This document shows, piece after piece, positions 1 to 9,614 of a stretch of 64,000 bases of DNA. The position numbers were made by a program, and so were the translations under genes. The first letter of the stretch is position 1, and each line of letters opens with the position of its first letter. The notes under the pieces are model-generated. The model was not told where the DNA came from. It did no database searches and was given only the letters and a program-made list of their open reading frames with translations. The stretch is taken from contig DCKE01000026.1 in assembly GCA_002320285.1 (NCBI GenBank), positions 140,441 through 204,440 on the forward strand, given 5' to 3'. Source of the DNA: Flavobacteriaceae bacterium UBA1682. Its GTDB lineage: Bacteria > Bacteroidota > Bacteroidia > Flavobacteriales > Flavobacteriaceae.

Positions 1-129
1 GCTCTAAGGTTTTGGTTTCATTTTTTTTTATTTTAGCTAGTATAAGATTTAGGCAGGTTGTAGAGATTGTATATGGCTCGGGGGACGTGAATTTCAATCG
101 GTAATTAGCCTTTTAAAAGGGAGGGAACT

Positions 130-975
130 ATGGAAAGAATTAGGGTTAAAACGTTGAAATCTCATGAAATCTCAGTTCATTTTTTTGAATCACAACAACC
201 TATAGATGAAGTTGTCGTAATCGTTTCAGCCACAGGTGTTCGGCAACAATACTATGCGTACTTTGCGGATTATTTAGCTGAAAACGGTTTTCACGTCTTT
301 TCTTTTGATTATACGGGCATCGGAGAATCGATCACAAAACCTTTGGAGAAAGAGCAAACGACGGCGGTTGAATGGGCTTCGAATGATTTGGAAAGCGTTA
401 TTCAATGTGCAGTAGAGCGATTTCCACACCATAAAATACATTTGATAGGACATAGTATAGGCGGACAAATCATTGGCTTTGCTCCGAGTGCTGTTAGAAT
501 TTCAAATATGCTAACAGTCGCTTCTCAAAGCGGTTACTGGGGCTTGTGGAAAGGCTATAGTCGATATGCTTATTGGACGATTTGGAATCTGGTTGTTCCC
601 GTGTCATTAAAGATTTTTGGTTATTTACCATCCAAAAGCATAATGGGAATGGAAAATTTGCCTAAAAACATGGCAAAACAGTGGAGTGGTTGGTGTAAGC
701 ATAAAAATTACTTCGTAGACACTATAGATCAAGATCAACGGTATCACCATCTAATTAAAAGCACCTTATTTTCGTTTAGCTTGGAAGGGGATAACTTTGC
801 ACCTCAGCAAGCTGTAGATTGGTTAGCGGCACAGTACAGTAATTCCGTCGTCCATAGAATACATTTGCATCCAAAGGATTATGACATAAATAAAATCGGA
901 CACTTTGATGTGTTTCGCTTGCACTCCAAACCCACTATATGGCCTGTATTGCTCAAGTCGTTGAAGAATACATAG
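130..975 (+). CDS. alpha/beta hydrolase (serine hydrolase family)
   Basis: A 281-residue protein with an alpha/beta hydrolase fold. The nucleophile elbow GHSIGG is at residues 107-112 (Ser109), an oxyanion-side loop lies around residues 33-40, and a late KIGHFDVF segment can supply the catalytic His. There is no signal peptide, so it is probably cytoplasmic. The ATG follows a purine-rich stretch (gggaggga) at a normal ribosome-binding distance. It stands alone and converges on the fatty-acid operon, sharing the terminator at 1033-1067. The substrate cannot be told; it resembles the poorly characterised predicted alpha/beta hydrolases of the COG4757 kind. Confidence 0.85.
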   Translation: MERIRVKTLKSHEISVHFFESQQPIDEVVVIVSATGVRQQYYAYFADYLAENGFHVFSFDYTGIGESITKPLEKEQTTAVEWASNDLESVIQCAVERFPHHKIHLIGHSIGGQIIGFAPSAVRISNMLTVASQSGYWGLWKGYSRYAYWTIWNLVVPVSLKIFGYLPSKSIMGMENLPKNMAKQWSGWCKHKNYFVDTIDQDQRYHHLIKSTLFSFSLEGDNFAPQQAVDWLAAQYSNSVVHRIHLHPKDYDINKIGHFDVFRLHSKPTIWPVLLKSLKNT

Positions 976-1032
976 ATAAGGCAACAGGGTAGTAGTGTTG
1001 ATGGTTTTTATTTTCAGATAAAAGAAAAATAA

Positions 1033-1067
1033 AAAACCGCTGTTTCCAAAAGGATTACAGCGGTTTT
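1033..1067. terminator. bidirectional terminator closing the fad operon and the 130-975 hydrolase
   Basis: Perfect 11-bp arms AAAACCGCTGT and ACAGCGGTTTT flank a 13-nt loop. The A/T-rich outer arms give a T tract on either strand, and the site lies between two convergent genes. Confidence 0.85.
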
Positions 1068-1099
1068 CTCAAACAAACTAAACCAATCGTACTTGTTTC

Positions 1100-2890
1100 T
1101 TAGAAACAATATTCGTTTTTCTCTACCAATTTGGTAGCGATGATTTCTCTTAATTTGGCAACGTTAGGCAAGTTGGTGTATTTGGTAAACCTTCTAAGTC
1201 CCATTAACATCATGCGTTGCTCGTCGTCCTCGGCAAAAGAAGCAATACCTTCTTTTCCTTTTTCAATGATGATATCCACAGCGTGGTATAAGTACAATTG
1301 AGCCATAGCGATTTGCTCGCCTACAGCATCTTTCCCTTGTGCTTTAGCTAATTTTTCTGTTCTTAAAATACCGCTTTCTGCCATGTAAATTTCGATTAAC
1401 ATATCCGAAGCTGCCATTAATAATTGTTGATGCTGATCGAGATCAGGACCGTATTTTTGAACGGCGCTACCGGCAACCATTAAAAAGGCTTTTTTCAAGT
1501 TGACGATGATTTGTTTTTCTTCTGCAAATAATTCGGAATAATCCGGTGTGTCGAAATCGGGGATTCCGATCAGTTCTTCAGCGACTTTCATAGCAGGTCC
1601 CAACAGATCTACTTGACCTTTCATCGCTTTTTTAATCAGCATGCCCACGGTAAGCATACGGTTGATTTCGTTGGTTCCCTCGTAAATTCTTGAAATACGA
1701 GCATCTCTCCAAGCACTTTCCATCGGGGTGTCTTCTGAGAAGCCCATACCTCCAAATATTTGAATGCCTTCATCCGCACAATGTTGCACGTCTTCGGATA
1801 CCGCTACTTTTAAGATAGAACATTCGATAGCAAACTCTTCAACACCTTTAAGTTCTGCCTCTTGGTGAGAGTTTCCTTCTGCGATTCTCGCTTTGATACG
1901 ATCCTCTATACTTGCTGCAGCACGATAAGAAGCACTTTCACCGATATAACAATTGGTGGCCATCTCGGCCAATTTACTTCTGATTGCTCCAAATTGGGCA
2001 ATGGGAGTTTTAAACTGTATGCGTTCGTTGGCGTAAGTAACCGATTGAGTAATCAGTCTACGCTGTGAATCCAAACAGGCTGCAGCCAATTTGATTCTAC
2101 CGATATTAAGGGCGTTCATGGCTATTTTAAAGCCGTTTCCGCGCTCCGAAAGCATGTTCTCTACCGAAACCTTAGTGTCGTTAAAAAATACCTGACGCGT
2201 AGAAGAGGCGCGAATTCCCAGTTTGTGTTCTTCTTCGCCTAAGCTAATACCGTTACTCGGATCGTTTTCCACTATAAATCCGGTGATGTTTTTATCGTCT
2301 CCAATTCGGGCAAATACAATAAACAATTGGCAGAATCCCGCATTGGAAATCCACATCTTTTGTCCGGTTATTTTATAATATTTTCCATCGTCGGAAAGTA
2401 CCGCTTTGGTTTTACCTGAATTGGCATCGGATCCCGCTTCTGGTTCGGTCAAACAATAGGCGCCAAACCATTCACCAGTAGCCAGTTTCGGTACGTACTT
2501 TTTCTTTTGTTCTTCTGATCCATAAAGGGTGATGGGCATGGTTCCGATTCCCGTATGTGCCCCAAAGGCTGTTGAAAAAGATCCCGTCGCTCCCGAAATA
2601 TAATCACATACTAACATGGTTGAAACAAATCCCATCCCCAATCCACCGTATTCCTCAGGAACAGCAACTCCTAGAAGTCCCAGTTCTCCTGCCTTTTTCA
2701 TACAGTCTTTGGTGAACTCGTAATCTTTCTTTTCAAAACGCGATTTATTAGGCCAGATTTCCTTATTGACAAACTCCTTGACAGAGTCGCGCATCATGAT
2801 TTGCTCTTCAGAGAAATCCTCTGGAGTGAATATGTCTTCTGAGCGGGTTTCTTTTACTAAAAATTGTCCGCCACGTGTGATGTTTTCCAT
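1100..2890 (-). CDS. fadE: acyl-CoA dehydrogenase (FadE-type)
   Basis: A 596-residue flavin acyl-CoA dehydrogenase that would catalyse the first oxidation of fatty-acyl-CoA in beta-oxidation. The signatures are YCLTEPEAGSDANSG in the middle domain and RIYEGTNEINRM near residue 404, where Glu404 is the expected catalytic base. About 160 extra residues follow the classical 400-residue core, which resembles the long VLCAD-like bacterial enzymes. It is the last gene of the minus-strand set marR-fadN-fadA-fadE, 139 bp after fadA, and ends before a strong terminator. The gene order matches the Bacillus fadNAE arrangement, which supports the symbol. The chain-length preference cannot be read from the sequence. 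Confidence 0.93.
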   Translation of the reverse strand: MENITRGGQFLVKETRSEDIFTPEDFSEEQIMMRDSVKEFVNKEIWPNKSRFEKKDYEFTKDCMKKAGELGLLGVAVPEEYGGLGMGFVSTMLVCDYISGATGSFSTAFGAHTGIGTMPITLYGSEEQKKKYVPKLATGEWFGAYCLTEPEAGSDANSGKTKAVLSDDGKYYKITGQKMWISNAGFCQLFIVFARIGDDKNITGFIVENDPSNGISLGEEEHKLGIRASSTRQVFFNDTKVSVENMLSERGNGFKIAMNALNIGRIKLAAACLDSQRRLITQSVTYANERIQFKTPIAQFGAIRSKLAEMATNCYIGESASYRAAASIEDRIKARIAEGNSHQEAELKGVEEFAIECSILKVAVSEDVQHCADEGIQIFGGMGFSEDTPMESAWRDARISRIYEGTNEINRMLTVGMLIKKAMKGQVDLLGPAMKVAEELIGIPDFDTPDYSELFAEEKQIIVNLKKAFLMVAGSAVQKYGPDLDQHQQLLMAASDMLIEIYMAESGILRTEKLAKAQGKDAVGEQIAMAQLYLYHAVDIIIEKGKEGIASFAEDDEQRMMLMGLRRFTKYTNLPNVAKLREIIATKLVEKNEYCF

Positions 2891-3029
2891 GGTAATATGT
2901 TTTTTAATTTTTGGTTCATAGTTGTGATAATTTGGAAGGAACTAACACTCGGAGAGTACGAGCTCGATTTCAATATTATCGTCGGTTTGTATTTCGTCAG
3001 AACACGAATGCTTTAAATCTTCGCTTTGA

Positions 3030-4211
3030 TTACAATAATTCATAAATCCCGGCAGCTCCCTGTCCGGTACCTACACACATGGTAACCATACCGTATTTTT
3101 GTCCGCGTTTTTTCATTTCATCAAACAATTGAACGGATAGTTTTGCTCCAGTGCATCCTAGGGGATGTCCTAAGGCAATAGCGCCACCATTGACGTTGAC
3201 AATGTCTGGATTGAGTCCCAATTCGCGAATGACTGCCAAAGATTGGGAAGCAAAAGCCTCGTTAAGTTCGATTAATTCGATATCTTTTAGCTGCAGTCCT
3301 GCTTGTTTCAGGGCTTTTGGAATGGCCTTTACCGGTCCAATTCCCATAATTTTGGGTTCTACACCCGCCGCCGCATAGTTGACTAAACGGGCAATAGGCT
3401 CTAAATTCAATTCTTTGACCATTTCTTCCGACATAATCAGTACGAAGGCTGCTCCATCACTCATTTGAGAGGAGTTTCCAGCGGTTACACTTCCATCAGC
3501 GGCAAATACCGGTCTCAGTTTGGAAAGGGCGTCTATGGACGTTCCAAGGCGTGGTCCTTCATCTTTGGTTACCGTATAAGATTTCGTGGCTTTCTTTCCG
3601 TTTTCGCCAACATATACTTGGTCGATGGTAATTGGTACAATCTGTTGGTCAAACTTCCCTTCTGCCTGAGCTTTTAATGCTTTTTGATGGGAGTGGAAGG
3701 CAAATTCATCCTGATCTTCTCTACTGACGTTAAATTGTTTGGCAACGGCTTCTGCGGTAAGTCCCATTCCCCAATAATAACTTTCGTTACCCGCTTTGGC
3801 AACTTGATAGTCTGGAGTGGGTTTATAACCTCCCATAGGGATATAACTCATGCTTTCTGCACCACCTGCGATAATACAATCGGCCATACCGGATTGAATT
3901 TTAGCCGTAGCCATGCCTATGGTCTCAATTCCAGAAGCACAATATCTATTGACGGTTACTCCGGGTACATCGTTGATCTTTAATCCCATTAACGAAATTA
4001 AACGCGCCATGTTTAATCCTTGCTCTGCTTCAGGCATCGCATTTCCCACCATCACATCATCAATGCGGCTGCGATCAAAATCGGGTAGGGATTGCATCAG
4101 GAATTCTATGGTTTCTGCTGCCAATTCATCAGGTCTTTTAAATCGGAATACGCCTTTTGGTGCTTTTCCAATTGCCGTACGATAGGCTTTTACTATATAT
4201 GCTGTTTTCAT
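3030..4211 (-). CDS. fadA: acetyl-CoA C-acyltransferase (3-ketoacyl-CoA thiolase)
   Basis: A 393-residue thiolase of normal length that releases acetyl-CoA in the last step of beta-oxidation. The acylated cysteine is in NRYCASGIE (Cys91). The second-half catalytic residues are in GHPLGCTGAK (His349) and CVGTGQGAAG (Cys379). It starts 40 bp after the stop of the FadN-like gene and precedes the acyl-CoA dehydrogenase, so the three enzymes needed for a full turn of the cycle are in one transcription unit. An acetoacetyl-CoA thiolase role is possible for this family but less likely in this context. Confidence 0.95.
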   Translation of the reverse strand: MKTAYIVKAYRTAIGKAPKGVFRFKRPDELAAETIEFLMQSLPDFDRSRIDDVMVGNAMPEAEQGLNMARLISLMGLKINDVPGVTVNRYCASGIETIGMATAKIQSGMADCIIAGGAESMSYIPMGGYKPTPDYQVAKAGNESYYWGMGLTAEAVAKQFNVSREDQDEFAFHSHQKALKAQAEGKFDQQIVPITIDQVYVGENGKKATKSYTVTKDEGPRLGTSIDALSKLRPVFAADGSVTAGNSSQMSDGAAFVLIMSEEMVKELNLEPIARLVNYAAAGVEPKIMGIGPVKAIPKALKQAGLQLKDIELIELNEAFASQSLAVIRELGLNPDIVNVNGGAIALGHPLGCTGAKLSVQLFDEMKKRGQKYGMVTMCVGTGQGAAGIYELL

Positions 4212-4251
4212 ATTTTCTTGGTTTTAGGGGTTTGCTAGACTGGTAATCCGA

Positions 4252-6642
4252 TTAATTGCGTAAGGGTTTTCCTTTGGTTAACATAAATTGAATGCGCTCT
4301 AAGGTTTTGCGTTCGCCACAAAGCGATAAAAAGGCCTCACGTTCCAAGTCTAATAAATATTGCTCCGATACTAAAGTGGACTCCGATAGATCGCCACCGG
4401 CCATGACATAAGCCAATTTATTGGCGATCTTCTTATCGTGTTCAGAAATATAGTGACCGGCCTGCATACTGTCTGTTCCCACTAAGAACATTCCCAAGGC
4501 TTGTTTACCCAGTACTTTTATATCTTTGCGTTTGATCGGTTGGGTATATCCCGCTTGTGCCATTAACAAAGCGTGTTTTTTTGCTTCAGCGATTTGACGA
4601 TCACCGTTGACTACCACAACATCTTTTCCTTTTTGAAGTATTCCCAAATCATAAGCTTCGTAGGCTGAGGTCGAAACTTTAGCCATGGCGATTGCCATAA
4701 AATATTCTTGTAAGACATTGAGTTCAACGTCATTTTTTCTAAAGGTATCCGATGCTCTAAGCGTCATTTCCTTGCAACCACCACCACCGGGGATTAATCC
4801 AACTCCAAATTCTACCAAACCGATATAGGTTTCTGCCGCGGCAACTACTTTATCCGCATGCAAACTCAATTCACATCCACCGCCCAATGCCATAGCATGG
4901 GGTGCAGCGATAACGGGTATTCCCGAATAACGAACGCGCATCATGGTATCTTGAAAAGTTTTGATAGCTATATTTAGCTCATCATAGTCTTGTTCTGCCG
5001 CCATCATAAAAATCATGGCGAGGTTAGCTCCAGCAGAGAAATTAGCGCCCTGATTTCCAACAACCAAACCTTGGAAATCGCGTTCTGCCAAATCGATGGC
5101 TTTGTGAATCCCACTGATAACACCACCACCGATAGTATTCATTTTAGAATGGAATTCCAAATTGACAATTCCATCTCCCAAATCAATTAAGGAAGCATCC
5201 TTGTTTCCCCAAACTTTTTTAGTGTCTCTTAAATTGTTTAAAATGATAAAAGAGTCTTGACCTGGAATTTTTTTATACGTTTTAGTCGGAATATCATAAT
5301 AATAGGTTGCACCGTCTTTTACCGTATAAAAACTATTGATGCCTGATTGCAACATGTCTTCTACCCATCTGGACACGGTTTTGTTTTCGGCCTTTAATAA
5401 ACCTATGGCTTTTTCAACACCTATGGCATCCCAGATTTCAAAAGGACCGTTTTCCCAACCAAATCCCGCCTTCATCGCATCGTCGATTTTATATAAATCA
5501 TCGGTGATTTCGGGAATGCGGTTGGATACATACGAAAACATATCGGAAAAACTCTTGCGATAAAATTCACCTGCTACGTCTTGACCTTGCACCAATACTT
5601 TAAAACGATCAATAGGACGATCTATGGTTTTAGTCAGTTCAAGAGTAGGGAAGGATGTTTTTTTAGGTTCTCTATATTCTAGGGTGTTTAAATCTAAACC
5701 CAGTATGGTTTTATCTACTTTTTTATAAAAGCCTTGTTGTGTTTTACTACCTAACCACTGGCGATCCATCATCGTTTGTATAAAAGCAGGTAGTTTAAAT
5801 AATTCGTGGGCTTCGTCTTCCGGGCAATTTTCATACAAACCGTTGGCTACATGAACTAAGGTGTCTAAACCAACGACATCTACAGTTCTAAATGTCGCGG
5901 ATTTTGGTCTGCCGATTACCGGTCCAGTTAATTTATCCACATCTTCTATGGTCAATTTCAACTCTTGTACTAAGTGAAACAAACTCATGATACCAAAAAT
6001 ACCGATTCTGTTACCAATAAAAGCAGGAGTGTCTTTGGCTACCACAGCGGTTTTACCAAGATATTGTTGACCGTAGTTATTTAGAAATTCTAAAACGGCT
6101 GTATCGGTTTTAGGACCGGGTATGATTTCAAATAATTTTAAATAACGGGCCGGGTTAAAAAAGTGCGTACCACAGAAATGACGTTGGAAATCTTCACTTC
6201 TGCCTTCACTCATAAAGTGAATCGGAATTCCGGATGTATTGGAAGTAATTAGGGTTCCCGGCTTGCGGTATTTTTCGATTTGCTCAAAAACCGATTTTTT
6301 GATATCCAATCGTTCTACTACAACTTCTATAATCCAATCGACATCTTTGATTTTTGGTAAATCATCGTCCATATTTCCAGTAGTTATTCTGCTAGCAAAG
6401 GAAATGTCATAAATAGGAGATGGTTTTGATTTTAAGGCGGTAGTCAAATGCATGTTTACATTTCGGTTTCTAACACTCGGATCTTGTAAGGTCAAACCCT
6501 TTTTCTCTTCCTCTGGAGTCAATTCGCGAGGAACGATGTCAAGAAGTAAAACTTCTACACCGATATTAGCAAAATGACAAGCAATACCAGATCCCATAAT
6601 ACCAGATCCTATTACTGCTATTTTCTTAATTAGTCTTTTCAT
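4252..6642 (-). CDS. fadN: 3-hydroxyacyl-CoA dehydrogenase / enoyl-CoA hydratase (FadN-type)
   Basis: A 796-residue bifunctional beta-oxidation enzyme. The N-terminal Rossmann motif GSGIMGSGIA lies near residues 12-21, followed by 3-hydroxyacyl-CoA dehydrogenase domains (GTHFFNPARYLKLFEI). The crotonase-like hydratase domain is C-terminal, from about residue 490 (NQGANFSAGANL). This order, dehydrogenase first and hydratase last, is that of Bacillus FadN and is the reverse of E. coli FadB. It lies 95 bp after marR and 40 bp before fadA. It hydrates trans-2-enoyl-CoA and oxidises the 3-hydroxyacyl-CoA product with NAD. Confidence 0.93.
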   Translation of the reverse strand: MKRLIKKIAVIGSGIMGSGIACHFANIGVEVLLLDIVPRELTPEEEKKGLTLQDPSVRNRNVNMHLTTALKSKPSPIYDISFASRITTGNMDDDLPKIKDVDWIIEVVVERLDIKKSVFEQIEKYRKPGTLITSNTSGIPIHFMSEGRSEDFQRHFCGTHFFNPARYLKLFEIIPGPKTDTAVLEFLNNYGQQYLGKTAVVAKDTPAFIGNRIGIFGIMSLFHLVQELKLTIEDVDKLTGPVIGRPKSATFRTVDVVGLDTLVHVANGLYENCPEDEAHELFKLPAFIQTMMDRQWLGSKTQQGFYKKVDKTILGLDLNTLEYREPKKTSFPTLELTKTIDRPIDRFKVLVQGQDVAGEFYRKSFSDMFSYVSNRIPEITDDLYKIDDAMKAGFGWENGPFEIWDAIGVEKAIGLLKAENKTVSRWVEDMLQSGINSFYTVKDGATYYYDIPTKTYKKIPGQDSFIILNNLRDTKKVWGNKDASLIDLGDGIVNLEFHSKMNTIGGGVISGIHKAIDLAERDFQGLVVGNQGANFSAGANLAMIFMMAAEQDYDELNIAIKTFQDTMMRVRYSGIPVIAAPHAMALGGGCELSLHADKVVAAAETYIGLVEFGVGLIPGGGGCKEMTLRASDTFRKNDVELNVLQEYFMAIAMAKVSTSAYEAYDLGILQKGKDVVVVNGDRQIAEAKKHALLMAQAGYTQPIKRKDIKVLGKQALGMFLVGTDSMQAGHYISEHDKKIANKLAYVMAGGDLSESTLVSEQYLLDLEREAFLSLCGERKTLERIQFMLTKGKPLRN

Positions 6643-6737
6643 GTTATAAATATTCTTTTTGGTTTCTAAGTTCTTCTATAAATTTAACCATTATAAATCA
6701 AACTATCGCAGTAGTTATGTTATTTAATGTTAAGCTT

Positions 6738-7181
6738 TTAGTCTTCGGAGTTAAAAATAGCTTTGTTGTTGACTAATTCCGTTATGGTTTCCGCAACCTC
6801 AATAAAGGTTTGTATTTTGTCTTCCCCTATGTGTTGTCTAATCGCTTCATTAAATTTTAAAACCCCCGCTTTGGATAATTCTCTTTTCTCGAGACCCAGT
6901 GGCGTCAATTTGATAATGACTCCACGACCGTCTTTGGGGTTTTTCTTGCGGACGATTAATTTCTTTTCTTCCATGTTTTTTAAAGTACGCGTCAAACTGG
7001 TGGCTTCCATACCCATACTTGGGCCTAAGGCTGTCGAAGAAGTCCCTTTTTCCCGATCAATACTCAATAGGGCAAAAGCAACAGCCATAGTCGCATCATA
7101 TTTACCCGCTTCGTCATTATACATTCTTGCTACAGCTTGCCATGTGGCTCTAAGGATATAGTCAATCGTTTTTTCTTTCAT
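6738..7181 (-). CDS. MarR-family transcriptional regulator of the fad operon
   Basis: A 147-residue winged-helix regulator. The recognition helix region MEATSLTRTLKNMEEK (about residues 58-73) is followed by the wing KDGRGVIIKLT, and amphipathic helices at both ends fit a dimer interface. It is the first gene of the fad cluster. A perfect 14+14-bp inverted repeat at 7301-7330 abuts the promoter in front of it, so it probably represses its own operon and is relieved by an acyl-CoA or a fatty acid. The ligand is inferred from context only. Confidence 0.88.
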   Translation of the reverse strand: MKEKTIDYILRATWQAVARMYNDEAGKYDATMAVAFALLSIDREKGTSSTALGPSMGMEATSLTRTLKNMEEKKLIVRKKNPKDGRGVIIKLTPLGLEKRELSKAGVLKFNEAIRQHIGEDKIQTFIEVAETITELVNNKAIFNSED

Positions 7182-7290
7182 AGTTTAACTTTGTGGTACT
7201 TCCATCTTACTAGATAATCATCAGCGCTTTTGGTAGCTTTAATAGCGAACATAAACTGCAGGAGTAATGCTCCAATTAAAATCTGAATAT

Positions 7291-7298
7291 CAAATATA
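7291..7298 (-). promoter_or_regulatory. -7 promoter box of the marR-fad operon
   Basis: On the minus strand the box reads TATATTTG, matching the Bacteroidota -7 consensus TAnnTTTG. It lies 110 bp upstream of the marR start and directly downstream of the palindrome at 7301-7330. Confidence 0.6.
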
Positions 7299-7300
7299 AA

Positions 7301-7330
7301 AAAAAATAGTATGCACGCATACTATTTTTT
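7301..7330. promoter_or_regulatory. candidate MarR operator (perfect inverted repeat)
   Basis: Two perfect 14-bp arms, AAAAAATAGTATGC and GCATACTATTTTTT, are separated by AC. The site lies just upstream of the -7 box TATATTTG of the marR promoter, covering the -13 to -42 region where a repressor would exclude RNA polymerase. The central part ATAGTATGC/GCATACTAT has the size of a MarR dimer site. The same palindrome, with its T run, could also act as a terminator for the ligase gene that ends at 7364, so both uses are possible. Confidence 0.6.
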
Positions 7331-7363
7331 GAAAATTATTTTAAGGAAAGTTATTTTATCAAA

Positions 7364-9142
7364 TTACTCGCGGTAAATTTTGTCGTATAATTTTTGGTAC
7401 ATCTGTATGATGATTTTTCTTCTAAGTTTTAGGGTAGGGGTTAGCTGATTGTTGTCAATAGACCAAACATCAGGAGTTAATTCAAATCGTTTCACCTGTT
7501 CCCATTTACCGAATTGTGAATTAAACTTTTCTACTTCTTGAGCGATTCTTTTGATGACCTCGGCATTGGTGCTAATTTCCAGATCTGTTTTTCCGATATC
7601 TAATTTTTTTCTAGAGGCCCATTCTTTGATAAAGTCAAAGCTCGGCTGAATTAAGGCAGCTGGCATTTTTTCTCCCTCTCCGATAACCATGATTTGTTCG
7701 ATGAATCGAGATTGTTTCATGATATTTTCTATCATTTGTGGTGCCACATATTTTCCGCCAGAAGTTTTAAACATCTCTTTCTTACGATCGGTGATTTTTA
7801 AGAAACCGTCTTCGTCTAGTATTCCGATATCGCCCGTGTGGAAATAACCGTCTTTCATTTCTTCCTGCGTTTTTTCAGGATCTTTGAAGTACCCCATCAT
7901 AACATTCGGGCCTTTACAGATGATTTCTCCATCTTCGGCAATTTTGACTTCGATATTACTAAGGGGTTTGCCGACCGTACCTATTTTAAAACCGTGATTT
8001 CTCATATCGTTTACCGCAATAACCGGAGAAGTTTCGGTTAAACCATAGCCTTCCATAACGGGGATCCCCGCTGCTGTAAAGATTCTGGTTAGTCGCGATT
8101 GCAAAGCAGCACTTCCCGAAACCAACAGTTTCAATTCTCCACCTAGAGCATCCTGCCATTTAGAGAAGATAAGTTTTTTGGCGATACCGAGTTTAAATTC
8201 ATACCACCAACCGTTTCTTTGATAGGGTTCATAAGCAAAACCCAGATCCATAGCCCAAAAGAAGATTCTTTTTTTGATACCTGTAAGTTGGGTTCCTGTC
8301 GCATAAATTTTATCGTAGACCTTTTCGAGTAAACGCGGAACTACAGTCATGACTTGGGGTTTGACCTCTTTGAGGTTTTCAGTCATTTTCTCTATGGATT
8401 CCGCATAGTAGATCGATACGCTATAGTATTGGTATAAATAGATGATCATGCGTTCAAAAACGTGGCAAATCGGTAAAAAGCTCAAAGCTCTAAAGTTATC
8501 CTCATAATTAAAGGGAACGCGTTCTGAACTGCCAATCACATTCGAAAGTATGTTTTGATGAGAAAGCATAACTCCTTTTGGTTTGCCTGTCGTTCCAGAG
8601 GTGTAAATTAACGTAGCCAAGTCATTTGGTGCTATCGCTGCCATACGTTGTTCTACCTCCGCTTGGTTGGAGGTGTCCTTGCCCAATTCAAAAAGCTCTT
8701 TCCAGTTTTTACATCCTGCAATTTCATCAAAAGAATAAATTTCTTTTAATTTAGGCAGCTCGTGTTTAACTTGCATAAGCTTGTCATAGATCTCCTGATC
8801 GGATACCACGCAATACTCGGCTTCGGAATGCGTCAATATAAAATGGTAGTCCTCCGGAGCAATAGTCGGATAGATCGGAACATTTTGGGCACCTATTTGA
8901 AGTACACCAATATCCAATATACTCCAATCCGTTCTGTTATTGGATGAGATCACTGCAATTTTAGTGTTTACGGCTATGCCCATTCTCAGTAATGCTCTAG
9001 AGATGGTATTGGCTTTTGAGATGTATTCCTCCGTAGAGGTTTTGACCCATTTCCCATTTGTTTTAGTAACAAATGCATCTGTCAGTTTATGTTGTTTTAA
9101 TTGTAAATAAGGAATATCAAAAAGTCTGGTAGGTGTTGTCAT
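7364..9142 (-). CDS. fadD: long-chain fatty acid--CoA ligase (AMP-forming)
   Basis: A 592-residue adenylate-forming ligase that activates fatty acids to acyl-CoA with ATP. Seen in the sequence are the P-loop YTSGTTGKPKG (residues 180-190), the adenylate motif GYGLTETSP, and the hinge region FHTGDIGILDEDGFLKITD followed by KEMFKTSGGKY. There is no signal peptide or membrane span, so it is probably cytoplasmic or membrane-associated. It lies just upstream of the marR-fadNAE set on the same strand but is separated from it by the palindrome and promoter, so it is probably a separate transcript. Confidence 0.92.
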   Translation of the reverse strand: MTTPTRLFDIPYLQLKQHKLTDAFVTKTNGKWVKTSTEEYISKANTISRALLRMGIAVNTKIAVISSNNRTDWSILDIGVLQIGAQNVPIYPTIAPEDYHFILTHSEAEYCVVSDQEIYDKLMQVKHELPKLKEIYSFDEIAGCKNWKELFELGKDTSNQAEVEQRMAAIAPNDLATLIYTSGTTGKPKGVMLSHQNILSNVIGSSERVPFNYEDNFRALSFLPICHVFERMIIYLYQYYSVSIYYAESIEKMTENLKEVKPQVMTVVPRLLEKVYDKIYATGTQLTGIKKRIFFWAMDLGFAYEPYQRNGWWYEFKLGIAKKLIFSKWQDALGGELKLLVSGSAALQSRLTRIFTAAGIPVMEGYGLTETSPVIAVNDMRNHGFKIGTVGKPLSNIEVKIAEDGEIICKGPNVMMGYFKDPEKTQEEMKDGYFHTGDIGILDEDGFLKITDRKKEMFKTSGGKYVAPQMIENIMKQSRFIEQIMVIGEGEKMPAALIQPSFDFIKEWASRKKLDIGKTDLEISTNAEVIKRIAQEVEKFNSQFGKWEQVKRFELTPDVWSIDNNQLTPTLKLRRKIIIQMYQKLYDKIYRE

Positions 9143-9584
9143 GATTTTCTAAATTTTATATGCAAAGTAGTGAAAAAAAATCGATTTCAGTACTGCTTTA
9201 TTGCGTTAATGTTGAGGTATTACTAAGTTTTTATAACAGCAACAAAGAGGTGTATTTCGCTTTGTTCCTGCAGATATGTATTTCTTATATGCGATGCGAT
9301 GCTAGGCTAATATAAGGAAAATTTAAATATTCTGGAAGATCTTGTATCGATCAATAGGCAATTTTTAGTATTTACTGCTATATCAAACGAGGGTTAATGG
9401 TTTGTTTGATCAAATTCTTTGCTGATCGTAGCGGTTTTTAGGATTACTCTAGAGTTCTGTAAAAATGCTTGTTTTTTGACATTCGATCTCTAAGCTCTGA
9501 TTAGCAAACGCTTTAACCGTATATTAAACCCCAATAGCTGGCTTAGTTGAATGGTTTTTTATGCTGAACTATCTAAGTTTTAGT
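9143..9584. other. intergenic region between divergent genes
   Basis: About 440 AT-rich bases between the acyl-CoA ligase and the membrane phosphotransferase, which are transcribed away from each other. Apart from the phosphotransferase promoter box at its right edge I see no gene, repeat or stable hairpin. Confidence 0.5.
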
Positions 9585-9592
9585 TACCTTTG
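9585..9592 (+). promoter_or_regulatory. -7 promoter box of the LTA synthase-like gene
   Basis: TACCTTTG matches TAnnTTTG. It lies 23 bp before the ATG at 9615 and downstream of an earlier in-frame ATG at 9561, so the start at 9615 is preferred. Confidence 0.5.
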
Positions 9593-9614
9593 TGTTCCAA
9601 ATAAAAACAGTTAT

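Noticed and set aside
9561..9614. ATG at 9561 as start of the LTA synthase-like protein
   Set aside because: A -7 box (9585-9592) lies downstream of it, so the transcript probably starts after this codon; 9615 is preferred.
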